Assembly: GCA_014529385.2 (NCBI GenBank)
Contig: CM043963.1
Coordinates: forward strand, 102,714,912 to 102,778,911
Reading direction: 5' to 3'
DNA from: Adiantum capillus-veneris
Taxonomy: Eukaryota > Streptophyta > Polypodiopsida > Polypodiales > Pteridaceae
Length of the DNA stretch: 64,000 bases
Shown: piece after piece, positions 45,026-58,031 of the stretch
Position numbering within the stretch: position 1 is the stretch's first letter
How the letters are laid out: each line of letters begins with the position of its first letter
Notes under the pieces: model-generated
What the model saw: only the letters and a program-made list of their open reading frames with translations
Databases searched by the model: none
Told to the model about the DNA's origin: nothing
Position numbers and translations under genes: made by a program

Positions 45026-47802
45026 ATGTGTTGGGAAGTCTATGTACAACAAATTGTTGGCCTCTGGATATTGTTGATTTGCAACAAACCACTCAATGAG
45101 CGTTGTCTTTTTGTTGACCTCTCCCACCACCACACTCTGTACAGTCGCTCTGTCGCTAAAGATGACTTGATTTTGATGAGGCAAGTGAACTTGGAGCCAT
45201 TGTATGTCAGGTTTCTCTTGATGCATGTGAAACCCAAGTATACGCCAGATAGCCTCAGATGCTGATACATATCGAGCATTAAGATAGTTTGTAACTTCAT
45301 TTAGAAGTCCTTCACTATCTTGTAGAACAACAGTGGCCCTATCATGTCCCTTATACACATACTTGTAGAGATATTTCACAGCGGATATAGTGGGGCAAAC
45401 CTCCACATTGATATGTGCATTGTACCTTATTGACAAAAATGGATTGTATGGAAAAATCCATTTATTACTCATTTGGACTTTATTACGAACAGTGTAATTT
45501 TCATCATCCCTCCTCATGTATGTTGGGTATCCATCCCTAGCCACAGTAGTCGATGCACTGAAGCTTCGAGGATATTTAAACATGCACTTCCCATCTTTCA
45601 TACATGGAGCATTCTTATTCAAGTTTCCACATGGACCATGCACATTAAACTGACTGATAACATCATACAACTGTGGAAACATTACTTTATTAGGAAGCTC
45701 TGCACACACAATCTTATCATAATGCAATGTCTCTGTTGGCTTATGCTCAGATGCAAGTATCAATAGAATGTGAGCATGATGAAGGCCTCTCTTTTGGAAC
45801 TCAATCGCAGAAATTTGTCCAATGACCTTACCAAAAATAGCTCTCCTAATCAACAAGCCCATCAAATCCTTGAACTTATGGTAGAAAACACGGACAGTAA
45901 GATCAGGACGATCATTGGATGTTTGTCTAGGTAGTAATGCATCCTGTATCTCCTTCCATCCAGGATTGCATGTGAATGTAATGAAGAGATCAGGTTTTCC
46001 TCTCTTGCGTACAATTGACATGGCATCCTGGTGCATAACGCGAGGGCCACCAACATACGAAGAAGGCAATACAACCCTTCTTCCAACATTAGCACCCAAT
46101 AATAGTTCTCTACCATCCCTTATTCCATCTCTTGCTCCAACCATATCTGTCAAGCCTTGATACACCTCACTGCGAAGTTCACTTTGATGATTACAAACCC
46201 ACAAAAGCCTCAACTCCTCCATACAACTATATGCATCAACAATATATTGTTGCAGTAGCCTACCACCACGTAAAAGACATTGTGTCGTGTCATATCTAAT
46301 TTGCAATCTATACTTGTAGAAATCCATTGTAGAAATATACTTTGTAGTTCCATTTACTCGCTTTCTGCTTACTTCCGCTCTGTTCACTTGGGGTATGTAA
46401 GGATTCCAACCTTCTTCACCATTTGGAAATAGCAACACATATAATAGAGGCATGTATGACCTATGGTAATTTGAGATTCGTTTTAAACCACCACCCAAAA
46501 GATTCAACACAATATCACGATGGCCAACGTTGCTCTCTTCACCCTCACCAAGCATGATTGCAGCAACTTCCACACTTGTTGGAGCAACATATTGCAAGCC
46601 ATTTGTACGCTTCTAAGTAATGACCATCCTAATCTCCGGAATATTGGAAGTTTGCACCATTGTAGCAAACCCCCTAAAAGCTTGAACATACGGATTTACT
46701 CGATGCATCATCGATTGCAAGCTTTCCAAAACATCTGGTTTGAGTTTAGAAACATGACTCATCCTGTTTTGCAACTCATTCTTAGTGTCAAAAAAATACA
46801 ACTGAGCAAAGCGAGGGATTTGACCTGATCTCTCTTCTGGCATCAATGGACCAATGTTATGATAAATAGATCCATGCACCTTTAAGGTATAGATTCCTTT
46901 TCTTTGGCAGAGAGATTCATCTATAGGAGCTCCCAAAGAAGCAAATGCCAACACACTATTGTATGCTCTGATATGTTTCAAGAATTTTCTACTTCTAGTA
47001 TTAACCCCGAGCATCAATTCCCTTAATTCTAAAGGAGGTTCACTTAATGGCGGCAAAGAAACATTTCCTGAGTTGCAACAACTCTTCTCCACAAATGTGC
47101 GAATGGTCTTTGCTTATGTTTTCCAAGCTAAAGCACCACAAAAGGAACATGCAAAATCCAAGTTGCCTATGTTGTGAAGAATACACTTTTCATGAGAAAT
47201 AGACAACATAGAGATATGCATCAAGGAAGTGGTCTCAGAATATAAGTAGGTGATAGATAGGCAAAGTGTCTCAACTTTGAAGTAATCTCCCTCTCTGGAG
47301 ACAATTACAGGCTCCTCAAGAACATCTCCACTATTGGCTTCCAAATTGTCTTCCATTTCAATCCCTACATAACTTTGCGAGAGAATTGACTCGTTATCTA
47401 CATCCAATGCAATCCTTCCCTGAGGAAATTCATTGCATCAATTCACGTTTATCAAATGTTGGAAATCTTCCAAGAGAGGCACATCAATCTCACCCAGAGA
47501 ACGTCGAACTCTATCTCGCTTTGCTGCACGTCGCGTAGCTCGAGAGGCTTGACATATCCTACTACGTCTTGCATGTCCAGGAGACAACACCTTTGGACCA
47601 ATAGCCATCTGTCCAAAAAAGAACTCTTATAAGTACTCACAAATATATAAAGGTTAGTATCTAGAGAATTAAGAAGAGAGTATGGAGAAGAAAGGATTTC
47701 CCAACTATGCCTATCTTTCTTTGAGAGAGTCGGTGAGAGGAGGCTTGCCAACCCACATGGTAAATGTCTATATACTTCTATATCTGTCTCTTTATATCTC
47801 AT
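45026..47802 (-). pseudogene. Helitron Rep/helicase, N-terminal half (HUH Rep domain)
   Basis: Minus-strand pieces: a zinc-type start (NIGNLDFACSFCGALAWKT, 47200-47114); RAYNSVLAFASLGAPID and GSIYHNIGPLMPEE (47092-46613); then the long 46597-45026 frame with NYHRSYMPLLYVLLFPNGEEGW, KPDLFITFTCNPGW, the HUH motif KRGLHHAHILLIL (about 45790) and the catalytic-Tyr region KYLYKYVYKGHD (about 45360). It ends in IDFPTH where the TIR element is inserted. The Rep domain nicks and joins DNA for rolling-circle transposition. Breaks near 47100 and 46600 are shifts or introns. With the 32934-34975 half it formed one RepHel gene. Confidence 0.9.
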
Positions 47803-48449
47803 CTAACTACTACTAAAGATATAGTTGGGGGAGCGAGTCCATCCAGTTAGCTCACCGATGATTGTTGGTTAAGGCTTGAGTTTCAGCCCGACAGTTTTTT
47901 GCTGCGGTTACAACGCGCCAATCTGCACGTCAACCGGATTCTCACCCGACTGAGGTCTCCTGACTCTTGAGGAGTCGCCACGTTAACCCATTATTGGTCA
48001 ACCCATTATTGACCATTGGAAACCTTTGCTCAAGACGGATTCAAAGGTGCATCCAAATCAGCCCCGAAGTGCTTCATTATGAAGAGTTACCATGGTGACA
48101 GGTCCCCATTTGAGTTGGTAGAGTTGCATTGAGGCTTGGATTGTTGTGTACATTCCGTTTACGCAATCAAAAGCAAATACCACATCAGCAATGGTGTGCA
48201 TGTGATTGCATTAGGAGAGACACTCTCGCTTTGCATCTGCCAAAAATAGCCCAGAGCTTCTTGACCCTACCCAAATTGGGCATATCTGGCAATCAATGCA
48301 TTCAAAGAGACAGCATCCTATATAGGAAGCTCTGTCCCACTTTTTGTGCTTTATGAAGTGCTTCACATTTGTCATACCTAGAAAGAAGTCAGACATTGCA
48401 CACACCTAGAATACTTTGTGTATGTTTGTGTGTGTGTGAGTGTATGTGT

Positions 48450-48454
48450 GTGTG

Positions 48455-48485
<31 letters not shown>

Positions 48486-48498
48486 TTCACTGCTACAT

Positions 48499-48536
<38 letters not shown>

Positions 48537-48625
48537 GAGAGATTCACTGCAACATAACTTGAGAGAGAGAGAGGGGGAGGGAGAGAAAGAGAGTTTCACT
48601 GCAACATAACTTGAGAGAAAGAGAG

Positions 48626-48666
<41 letters not shown>
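48450..48666. repeat. Three (GA)n tracts with a repeated TTCACTGC-ACATAACTTGAG linker
   Basis: GA runs at about 48457-48484, 48505-48541, 48560-48590 and 48630-48665, each separated by a near-identical linker of about 25 bp, so the block is a small compound tandem repeat. Confidence 0.85.
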
Positions 48667-48667
<1 letters not shown>

Positions 48668-48912
48668 CGAGGGGGGGCGGGGAACAGGAGGTGTGACCCA
48701 AAAGACACAGTGGCAACAAAAATACTACAATTATGGAGATCCTCTGAGAATGTAGTATCCAAAGAAGAGAACCAAGAGTCGTGAGCAAATTGGTATCCAC
48801 TACATACATAAGCCTCCCCCAAAATGTAGTCAATATCACCAAAGCCACCAAAATATAGATCCGCTAAGTCTATAAATGAGAAAGAAGTGAGTATTACTAT
48901 CGATTACATAAT

Positions 48913-49567
48913 TCACTTCTTGCAAGGGTTGCCCTGCTTTGAACTGGATGGAACATCTCCAACGGCATTAATCCCCTTCTTGGGCCAATGGGTTGTTACC
49001 AATGCATGGAGCTTGTTTGAGATAGATCTAACTTCGGAGACACCTGTAGTATCTTGTACTGCTACGGCGGTCAATTTGTTGCTAGTACTTCGTAATTCAG
49101 GCACAATGCTTTTGAAATCCATGTTATCCTTGTCAAGAATGGACCTCTCCAAGAGACTCATGATTTTTGCCTCGTTGCTTTCTATGCGAGAAAGTTGTCC
49201 TTGCACTGAGCTCTACTGTTGCAAAATATCATTAATATGTAACTGCATCCGCTCCTCTAGACGATGAAGATAAACCCGTTGCTCATATTGTGAATGGCTC
49301 AACCAGTGAATGCTCTCTCTATAGGAAACCTGCCTCCGCTCTCTCACATGAGGCTTGAATTTTGGAGCATATTGTGTGGATGATACCTAGTCCATCTACA
49401 ATTTGCTTCTTTGGAGGTCCATCACCACCTCGGGCAACGCGCTTGGCATTTCGTAAATTGTTGCTTGGGTCTCTCTCTGGGGTAGAAAATATCACCTCCG
49501 AAGAATCTCCTCCAAAGGTAAGCACGTGCCCATCTCTGTAAGAAAGAATAAGATATATATTTGGCAT
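48913..49567 (-). pseudogene. Unknown gene remnant in the Helitron 5' region
   Basis: Two minus-strand frames (49567-49319 and 49206-48913) are joined by an open stretch that reads RRQVSYRESIHWLSHSQYEQRVYLHRLEERMQLHIND, followed by one stop and then VQGQLSRIESNEAKIMSLLERS. The helical, Glu/Arg-rich composition suggests a coiled coil. The frame change at about 49325 lies at GCAG|GTTTCC and could be a splice site. No family is recognised. Possibly a captured gene fragment. Confidence 0.4.
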
Positions 49568-49696
49568 CGGGTTTTACATGTTTTTCTCTCTATCTATTTC
49601 TCTCTCTATTTTTCCCCTATCCACCTCTCTATACCTCCCTCTCTATGGCGCAAGGTGGCCATAGAGAGAGAAATAGCCAAAGCCTCTGTGTAGGAT

Positions 49697-49766
49697 GTCG
49701 TCTCTTGGAATGCACTGATTGTGGGATATGCCTAACTTGGTTAGGGCCAAGAGAGTGGTTGCCCCA

Positions 49767-49840
<74 letters not shown>

Positions 49841-49895
49841 CATGTGTAGGCATATCCCACAATGAGTGCACTCCAGGAGATGACATCCCATAGAT
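49697..49895. repeat. Inverted repeat flanking a (CT)n tract
   Basis: GGATGTCGTCTCTTGGAATG..GTGGGATATGCC (49697-49733) is inverted as GGCATATCCCACA..GTGCACTCCAGGAGATGACATCC (49850-49889). About 34 CT units (49771-49838) lie between them. The same CGACATCC/AATGCACTGATTG motif recurs at 48290, 51060 and 53050. Confidence 0.7.
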
Positions 49896-49904
49896 TAAGC
49901 TCAT

Positions 49905-51505
49905 TGAAAGCACCTTTTGTGCTTTATGAAGTGCATGGCATTTGGCATACATGTCGACCAAGGCAATGCTAGAATTCAAGGGTGGAATTTCTCCTTTTCT
50001 CGAACACTGACTCACAGTCTCAATCTCACGTGGAGAGGAGGGGTATGAAATGAAACAGCTTGAAATGTTATATTAAACGTCTTCAAAGGGCCAAGGTCTA
50101 TGAGACCAAACATTACTTTTGAAGACCTATTTTTTGTAACTGTTGGTAGACTTTGGAAAACCAAGCACCAAATGGAGGGAATTCCAACCTAAACTTTTAG
50201 CGTTTCAAAAAGTGTAGCTCACGCCACCAAGAGGTCTTTCAGGGTGATATCCACTGCCATATCCCAAACCCTCAATTGTTAAGAGTGTCATATTGTTCTT
50301 AGAGTGTCACCTAGTGGCCCGTGGTACAGAGTGCACTCAAGATGTTGTCAGCGCTTATCTCAAACCCTCAACTGTTAAGAGTGTCATCTAGTGTCCGGTG
50401 GTAGCTGTTCCAATCTGCGAGTGAGGTACACTTTAATTTGTTTGGCTTGTTGTGTAGTGCTTAGCCCTACTCACATAGGGCTCTGATCCAGTTTAAAACT
50501 CAAACGATAGTAAGCTGAAACACATTTTTCCTGAACACTGACTCACAGACTCAATCTCACGTGGAGAGGAGGGAGATGAAATGAAATGTTATATTAAACG
50601 TCTTCAAAGGGCCAAGGTCTATGAGAGCCCACAGAGATGACAATGACGCTGTTGCAGTAGCCGGGAGGAGGATGTGCGGGAGGAGGATGTCAAGTCCGCG
50701 TGCGCTGCTGCAGTAGCCGGCTCAGGTGGCGATGAGCCCACAAAAATGACGGTGGCGATGAGGAGAGATGACAGCCTGTGTGCGCTGCTACAGTAGCCCG
50801 GAGGAGGATGGCATGCCCTGCTGCAGTAGCCGAGAGGATGAAGGAAGGCTGCAATGGCGAGCCTGTGTGAGAGTCGATGGTCAACACTGCGCCATGCTAA
50901 GAGCTGTGAGGGGCGGGTGCGGGGGCATGAGGTTCTGTGGTCACCGTTGCATGCCGAACATCCTCGGGCATTGATGACGATAACTCACACTCTCAATCTC
51001 ACGTGGAGAGGAGGGAGATGAAATGAAATGTTATATCGGCCACTTCAAGCTGGACATTTCCCGCAATCAGTGCATTCCAAGAGACGACATCCTAGGTTGG
51101 AATCTCCTCGTGCACTTTTTGTGCTTTATGAAGTGCATGGCATTTGGCATACATGTCGACCAAGGCAATGCTAGAATTCAAGGGCGGAATTTCTCCTTTT
51201 CCCGAACACTAACTCACAGTCTCAATCTCACGTGGAGAGGAGGGGTATGAAATGAAACAAAACGAAATGTTATATTAAACGTCTTCAAAGGGCCAAGGTC
51301 TATGAGACCAAACATTACTTTTGAAGACCTATTTTTTATAACTGTTGGTAGACTTTGGAAAACCAAGCACCAAATGGAGGGGATTCCAACATTAACTTTT
51401 AGCATTTCAAAAAGTGTAGCTCACACCACCAAGAGGTCTTTCACGGTGATATCCACTGCCATATCTCCAACCCTCAACTGTTAAGAGTGTCATATTGTTC
51501 TAAGA
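49905..51505. repeat. Duplicated block of about 395 bp (49905-50300 and 51110-51505)
   Basis: Both copies run from CTTTTTGTGCTTTATGAAG (or CTTTTGTGCTTTATG) through TGGCATACATGTCGACCAAGG, CACGTGGAGAGGAGG, GGGCCAAGGTCTATGAGACC and TGGAAAACCAAGCACC to AAGAGTGTCATATTGTTC, nearly identical. A third, shorter part is at 50525-50625. Confidence 0.85.
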
Positions 51506-51609
51506 GTGTCACCTGTCTTCTTCTTCTCTCTTTCTCTCTATAGTTCTACAACATCTGTGACGTAGCACTCATACATGTACCCATCATTGTCTATGCGAGA
51601 GTAGCACCC

Positions 51610-53000
51610 AACATCGAGATGGAGTTCTGTCTGATGTTTTGAAGAGAAGTAAAAGGAAAACCTCTTTGGGTTACTGAAGGGGCATTCAGTCGGCGGCTAC
51701 CGTAACAGAGAATATACGTATGTCTGCATGCGATAAAGGAGGATAGTGGCAACACTAATACATGTGGCAAGGCATTTGAGTGGAAGGTGTGGGCCGTGAT
51801 GGGGGACTTCGTGGGAATCCACAAATATTGGTTGCAATCAATGGTTTAAAGCTCCCATCTAGTGGATGGCCAACTCCAAAAATTAGGCTGTGTGGAAAAG
51901 GCCACCATGACCTCCACAGCAACACCCTACCCCTTCATAGCCGAGAAGCTTTTAGAAATGGACCAGCTCCATCATCGCTACTCCTACACCATCCTTAATA
52001 CCACCCTCCCATGCTTCTCTTATGGACAACTATGTCAGCACCTTCACGCTCTTTCCCATCCCCAACCCTTGTGATCCTCAAGCTGGACCCAACACCCTCA
52101 GCTATTGAAGCTTCACGTATAACCCCACTTCATCCATCTCTGCAGAGAATGCTCTCTCTACCATCTTCTCCTTGTATCTAGCTTAGAACTCAGCTCTCCT
52201 TGACTGCTGAAGAGAAGTAGGAGGAAAACCTCTTTGGGTTACTAAAGGGGAATTCAGTCGGCGGCTACCATAATAGAGAATATATGTATGTCTGCATGCG
52301 ATAAAGGAGGATAGTGGAAACACTAATACATGTGGCAAGGCATTCGAGTGGAAGGTGTGGGCCGTGATGGGGGACTTCGTGAACATCCACAAATACTGGC
52401 TGCAATCAGTGGTTCAAAGCTCCCATCTAGTGGATGGCCAACTCCAAAAATTAGGCTGTGTGGAAAAGGCCACCATGACCTCCACAGAAACACCCTACCC
52501 CTTCATAGCCGAGAAGCTTCTAGAAACGGACCAGCTCCATCATCGCTACTCCTACACCATCCTTAATACCACCCTCCCATGCTTCTCTTATGGACGACTA
52601 TGTCAGCACCTTCACGCTCTTTCCCATACCCAACCCTTGCGATCTTCAAGCTGGACCCAACACCCTCCTCCATTGAAGCTTCACCTATAACCCCACTTCA
52701 TCCATCTCCCTAGAGAATGCTCTCTCTACCATCTTCTCCTTGTATCTAGCTTAGAACTCAGCTCTCCTTGACTGTTGACGATTGTGAGTAGCCAAGGATG
52801 TTGAAGAGGGGAAAGAGGAAAATCTCTTTAGGGTTCTTTGGTGGTCATTTAGCCGGCGGCTACCACAATAGAGAATATATGTACGCCTACATGCTATAGA
52901 GGAGGGTAGTGGCAATGCTAATACATGTGGCAAGGCATTCGAGTGGAATATCAAGGGCATTGACACGTAGTAGGTGTGGGCCGTGACTGGCAACTTCATG
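51610..53000. repeat. Tandem repeat, unit about 595 bp, about 2.3 copies
   Basis: Units at about 51610-52204, 52205-52795 and a partial at 52800-52990. All share AGTCGGCGGCTACC/AGCCGGCGGCTACC, the CATGCGATAAAGGAGGATAGTGG type block and AATACATGTGGCAAGGCATT. The first two also share the ACCTCCACAG..CACCCTACCCC block. Short frames across it differ in their ends, so it is not treated as coding. Confidence 0.85.
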
Positions 53001-53219
53001 GGCATCCGCAAATATTGGCTTATTGGCCACTTCAAGCTGGACATTTCCCGCAATCAGTGCATTCCAAGAGACGACATCCTAGGTAGGAATCTTCAAAGGG
53101 CCAAGGTCTATAAATGACCCCTCTTAAAGTGGAGAGGTGTCCTCACTTTGCATCTGCTCAAAATAGCTTACGATCAATGCACCCTTGTGAGGGTCGATCG
53201 CATCAAAAAACAGCCCACA

Positions 53220-53231
53220 GCTCTCGCTCTC

Positions 53232-53271
<40 letters not shown>
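53220..53271. repeat. (CT)n microsatellite
   Basis: CT units broken once by GT. Confidence 0.9.
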
Positions 53272-53273
<2 letters not shown>

Positions 53274-53739
53274 CTTAACATATCAGACACAAAGCTCCTC
53301 AAGCACTTTTTGTGCTAATTCCCAAAATACCCCTTAAATTTCAAAATTCCCGAAAGTACCCTTGTATCTATTTTCTAGTCTTTATTCTTTTGTGACAATT
53401 AAGATCCGTTTTTTAGTGCTTAGCATGTAATTTGTCACAATTATCTATTAAAAAAAAGGCATCATGTCTTAAAATAATGAAGCAATTCATCTCCAAAGGC
53501 TACATAACCAACACAAATTTAGTTTTAGCATATTGTATTGATACAATTTATGGAAAGCTACAATTTTTTTTTGCATCTCTGGAATCACGTAAAATAATGA
53601 AGCAATTCATCTCCAAAGCCTACTTAACCAAAACAAATTCTAGTTTTAGCATATTGTATTGATAGACGATCAGCCTTCTCATGAAATTTTGAAGGGCAAA
53701 ATATTGGGGTTATTTTTCGGAACACTGCAGTGGCTCGAA

Positions 53740-53960
53740 AATGAGACTCTCTCTCTCTCTCTCTAACACACACACACACACACACAGACGTTCTCATTTC
53801 ATGCCCACAGGTGCGATTATAACATTTCATGCCCACAGGGGCGATTATAACATTACATTACATTTCATTTCATGCCCACAGGGACGCAGGGTGACAGGGC
53901 GCACACAGGGGCGATTATTATAACATTCCATTTCATTTCATGCCCACAGGGACGCAGGGT
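53740..53960. repeat. CT/CA microsatellite and short repeats of CATTTCATGCCCACAGG
   Basis: CT then CA runs at 53750-53786, followed by four to five copies of TTTCATGCCCACAGGGGCGATTATAACA-type units (53796-53960). Confidence 0.8.
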
Positions 53961-53995
53961 GACATGGCGCAGGAAACATGGCAGGGTGGAAACAA

Positions 53996-53999
<4 letters not shown>

Positions 54000-54057
<58 letters not shown>
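54000..54057. repeat. (GA)n microsatellite
   Basis: About 29 GA units. Arg-Glu frames over it are artefacts. Confidence 0.95.
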
Positions 54058-54060
<3 letters not shown>

Positions 54061-54284
54061 TACCTGCAGGCCGATGGTGCAGTATCCGGGTGGAGTTGCA
54101 GGCCGGTTGTGCAGTAGCGGGGTGGAGTCCGCGAGTTGAGCCGCAGTCCGCGAGAGGAGCCGCAGGTCACCGCAGGCCTCTTGAGGACGTAGGTAGCCAG
54201 GTGGTGCAGGTAGCCGCAGGTCACCGCAGTAGCCGGGTAGCTGCAGCAGCGATGGCGTGAGTAACTGCAGCGTGGAAGGACCTC

Positions 54285-54432
54285 TCTCTCTCACTCACTC
54301 CTTGAGGATGACGATGAGAAGCAGGCAGACCTCTCTCTCTCTCTCTCTTGAGGAGGACCTCTCTCTCTGGAGAGCGTGGCACACCTCTCTCTCTCTCTCT
54401 TGACGATGACGATGAGGAGCAGGAGCAGGACC

Positions 54433-54493
<61 letters not shown>

Positions 54494-54556
54494 GAGCGTG
54501 GCAGACCTCTCTCTCTCTCTCTCTCTTGACGATGACGAGGAGGAGCAGGACCTCCA

Positions 54557-54600
<44 letters not shown>
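54285..54600. repeat. Compound (CT)n block with GACGATGA..GAGGAGCAGGACCTC linkers
   Basis: Several CT tracts (longest 54434-54490) alternate with CTTGACGATGACGA and GAGCAGGACCTCCACT linkers, making a higher-order repeat. Confidence 0.85.
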
Positions 54601-54679
54601 GCATTGATCAACCTTGCATCGTCGGGCGCACCATCTTGAGTAGGCAGCTGGCGATGATGGTTTTTTTGAAATATAACCC

Positions 54680-54787
54680 ACCCGGCTGAGGTCGCAGCCC
54701 GCCCGTGAGGTTGCCTGACTAGGAGTCGCCACGTGGCAGAGGGGGGGGGGGGGGGGAATCCCCTCCCCTTTTATCTATTAGTATAGA
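54680..54787 (-). other. Helitron 5' terminus
   Basis: On the minus strand the end reads TCTATACTAATAGATAAAAGGGG, preceded by A. The TC start and TAATA/AAAAGGGG subterminal text are typical of plant Helitrons. A run of about 17 G on the plus strand (54740-54756) lies just inside. Confidence 0.75.
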
Positions 54788-57640
54788 TAACAAAACTTTT
54801 ACAATCATCTTTGATCATACAAGGATTGCCACCAGACATGTGTTATGATTAGTAAATTAAATGTGATAAACCATTGTTGTAAGTGCTTAGTTGTACACTC
54901 TATTAAATTAGTATTCACATGACCAAGATACTACCTTTGTAATAAGCAAGGGAAAACTACTAAGATCAAATTGTAGCTACATGTGCATCTACCACGCTTA
55001 GAAGGAGAACGCCTTGGACTAGTAGTGGTCTAAACATCACCTCTATTGTGTCATTCACAACCACGCTATCCCTTCTTATATACCATTTTGTTCACTCTAT
55101 GTTCTCCATGCTATACAGTAGGTTGTGAGTGTACTAAATAAAGCCAAATTGGTAGGAACTATTACGTAAAGGGAATTTAGTGACTTTGGAGATAGGACCC
55201 AAAATTGAGAGATGGGAGTGAGTTTTGTTCACTAGAAGAGATAATGTGCATGCAATATTTTGTGGTGTTTCTATCTTCATCTCTCTCTACACTCTTTATT
55301 TCTTTTGACTCCCCTCTAGCAAGATGCACAAATGTGAGCTCTCTCCTCTCAACAACAAGTCTTACCCATACATGGTATGTGGAGACTTGTCTTGATGCTA
55401 CATACCCTTAATAAAACTACTCAATTAATTCAAGTTTCCTACAAAAGTGGCGAACACAATGAGGAAAAATCAGAACCCTTAAAAAAAATAGGAGCCCCTT
55501 TATTGTTTACTACCTTTATTTGTTTATATTATTTCATCTCTCATATATGACTCAACATTCATTTCAATAAGGATATTAGGCACTTTTGACACCATTATCC
55601 TAAGGAGGTACTAAATTGATAGTAATCTATTTTAGCCTATTTTAGGACGGAGAGAAAGAGTTTACCTATCTTATGTGATCAAAACCATTGAACAATATGT
55701 ATTTTTCTTAAACCATACTGATTAAAAAGAGTGCATACACAAGATGGTTTGGAAAGTAAAATCTTAGAAATGTTTTCATGAAATCTTAGTACATGTGATA
55801 TCAACAAGCATTTCTTAAAATCTTAGTACATGTGATATCAACAAGCTTTGTATTTTTCCATGTGATTTAGCAGTAGCCCAAGCCTTGGATAAATAAAAAT
55901 TGTGAAGCTATGTTGCGAATACAATAGAAATGTACTATCATCAAGCACATGTCCTTGGGGGTTGAATGTAGGGTTTTGACTATTGACAAGTGTGCACAAG
56001 TTGGGGGTTGAGAAAGCTCCTCTTTACATACAACAAAATCAAAATAAATACAAGAATATTTTACTAAATTTTGAGTGTATATAAAGGTAAGTAGTGGGGC
56101 CTACAACACTCTATAGGATATTTATACATTTAAAAATACATTGTACATATGCTATCTTAGCTCAAAAAAATAAATACCTCCTAGTGCATACCCTACACAT
56201 GTAATGCATCATAAAAAACAACATTGTATTTTATAGAAAGGGTTTTCTGTTTTTCAAATTTCAAACAATTTAGAGAAGATACTATAGCAACTTGGTGTTA
56301 ATATAATGGATCCCTCGAGAGTGTGACACATGTTATCACGCCTCATACCTCTCATCACATTGTTTGCAAATCAAAAGGGTAATTGGGCATACTTGAAATG
56401 CACATATTGGACAAGCATAAGAATAGCCTTGTTATAGGCAAGTGTAGAGAAATTTGGTCAAAACAATCTTAAAATCATTTAAACAAGTACAAATCAAGTG
56501 GTCTCTATATAACAAGTTCTTTTAGAAAAATAACAAGTTTTACATTGTAGGAGCACTTCCAAGAGACCTCAAAAATATATTACATAACTGTTGAACAAGA
56601 AATAATAGTAAAGACTTGGGTCAAAATGTTTAGAGTCTGTGAGTCAAGACGTAATATTTAAGGCTTTGATTACAATGAGAGTATGCTAGCTAGGAGCCTC
56701 TGCAGTTGTGTTCATTCACGATGTCATTGGCTACTCATTTAGGGATGTGTCCAAACCTACCATGGTTGTGCTAGATTCTTTGCTATTGTGCAGCTTAATC
56801 CGATTCATTTATCTATGAGTTGTGTATCACCAACTCCATACTCAATTGCTTCTAACCATCTTGGCTTCCAAACTTATTATCCAACTTCAAATCCTTCCAC
56901 TCGCAAGCAGCAACACCATTCCTGAAGGTTTCCAAAGTCGAAAGAATAGGATTGTCCTAACTTTGGTCAAATCATTATTTAACATACTAGGCTTAAAACT
57001 GTAAGAGAACAGCTCACACACCGAGACGGGTATCATTATCTAACATATCAACCTTAAAATTGTAGGAGAAGAGATCACGCACGCAAATTGACCAACATTA
57101 TCTAATATATCCACCATAAAATTATAGGGAAAGAGCTCCCAATTTGTCCGCGTGTGCGCGGACGAGCCCCGAGCTCTCAAAGACATAATGAGTAAAAATA
57201 ATATTGTTGTTGCGGGGCTTACTACAAGAGGACACAATTGGTGAAACTGATTTTTTTTTAAATTTATGGGGCGTATTGCAATGGAAATAGATATAAATAG
57301 TGCGAAGTCAAAATTATGTTGATGTCTTCAACGAGGTCAAATTCCATCAACGTGCACGCAGAGGGACTTGGGCTCTTGAAGGCATCAACAAGATATCTTG
57401 CTAGCACAATATGCCGCACGCATAGGGCGATCGTCCTTAATTTTTGGCTTAAGAAAAATATATAGAAAAAAGACTCTTTTTTGTTGATAAAAAAATGAGC
57501 CCATGAGAGCACGCAAATGGTTTACGAGCTTTTGATCTCAATTTTTGAAGCTGTGTGGGCTTAGAATTGTAAGAAAAATGACTCTACTAAGCACTAGAAA
57601 AACCCATAACGTAAGCTCAGCGATCGTCTGCGTGCGCGCT
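54788..57640. other. No supported gene
   Basis: AT-rich, many stops in all frames. A 35-bp direct repeat (ATCTTAGTACATGTGATATCAACAAG type) occurs at about 55785 and 55820. Three short similar units ending in ATCTAACATAT/ATCTAATATAT with AAATTGTAGGAGAAGAG lie at 56990-57140. Confidence 0.4.
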
Positions 57641-57735
57641 GACGGTTAGCGAGCTCCCCAAGTTACCACTATTTCCTCACCCTCGAAGGTTTGTAATGGC
57701 TGATCAGGATTCAATATCAAGGATTTGGCGCGCAC

Positions 57736-57864
<129 letters not shown>

Positions 57865-58031
57865 GCAGGACGACCTGAAGGGGACTGTGATACAAGGTTT
57901 GCTTGGTTGCCTTTTCAACATGCGATGGTGATGGCGAGCTTGCCATTGATGCAAGAGGTCTATTTCGAGTGTCTCCATGAGTTTGCAAGCACATAACATC
58001 TGCTGATCGATGATCGTCTACACGCGCTCTA

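Larger units (their letters stand above)
47803..54740. other. Helitron 5' region, mostly non-coding, rich in repeats and microsatellites
   Basis: Between the Rep gene and the Helitron 5' end. Holds the tandem duplications, microsatellites and the small gene remnant listed separately. Text near 47960-48000 (GACTGAGGTCTCCTGACTCTTGAGGAGTCGCCACGT, shown only by position and key words) resembles the subterminal text near 54690-54735 in the same orientation, so an older Helitron end may be included. Confidence 0.4.
21929..54787 (-). mobile_element. Helitron, about 32.9 kb with two nested insertions
   Basis: On the minus strand the 5' end at 54787 reads TCTATACTAATAGATAAAAGG after an A. The 3' end at 21929 reads hairpin, GCCGTTTTACTAG, then T. 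TC start, CTAG end, a subterminal hairpin and insertion between A and T are the Helitron signature. Between them lies a Rep/PIF1-type helicase gene in the same orientation, split by a TIR element (34979-45025) and a gypsy element (24077-32933). Subtracting both leaves about 14 kb. I assume both ends belong to one element. The ends fit and the orientation agrees, but the 7-kb 5' non-coding part contains other Helitron-like subterminal text (47960-48000), so a composite is possible. Confidence 0.65.

Noticed and set aside
44698-45026. Poly-Pro/poly-Gly frames at 44698-45026
   Set aside because: Products of the poly-C run near the element end.
48378-48851. Long Ser-Leu or Arg-Glu open frames over CT/GA tracts (also 22497-23152, 53938-54732, 57646-58165)
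   Set aside because: They are translations of dinucleotide repeats in all frames and have no independent coding evidence.
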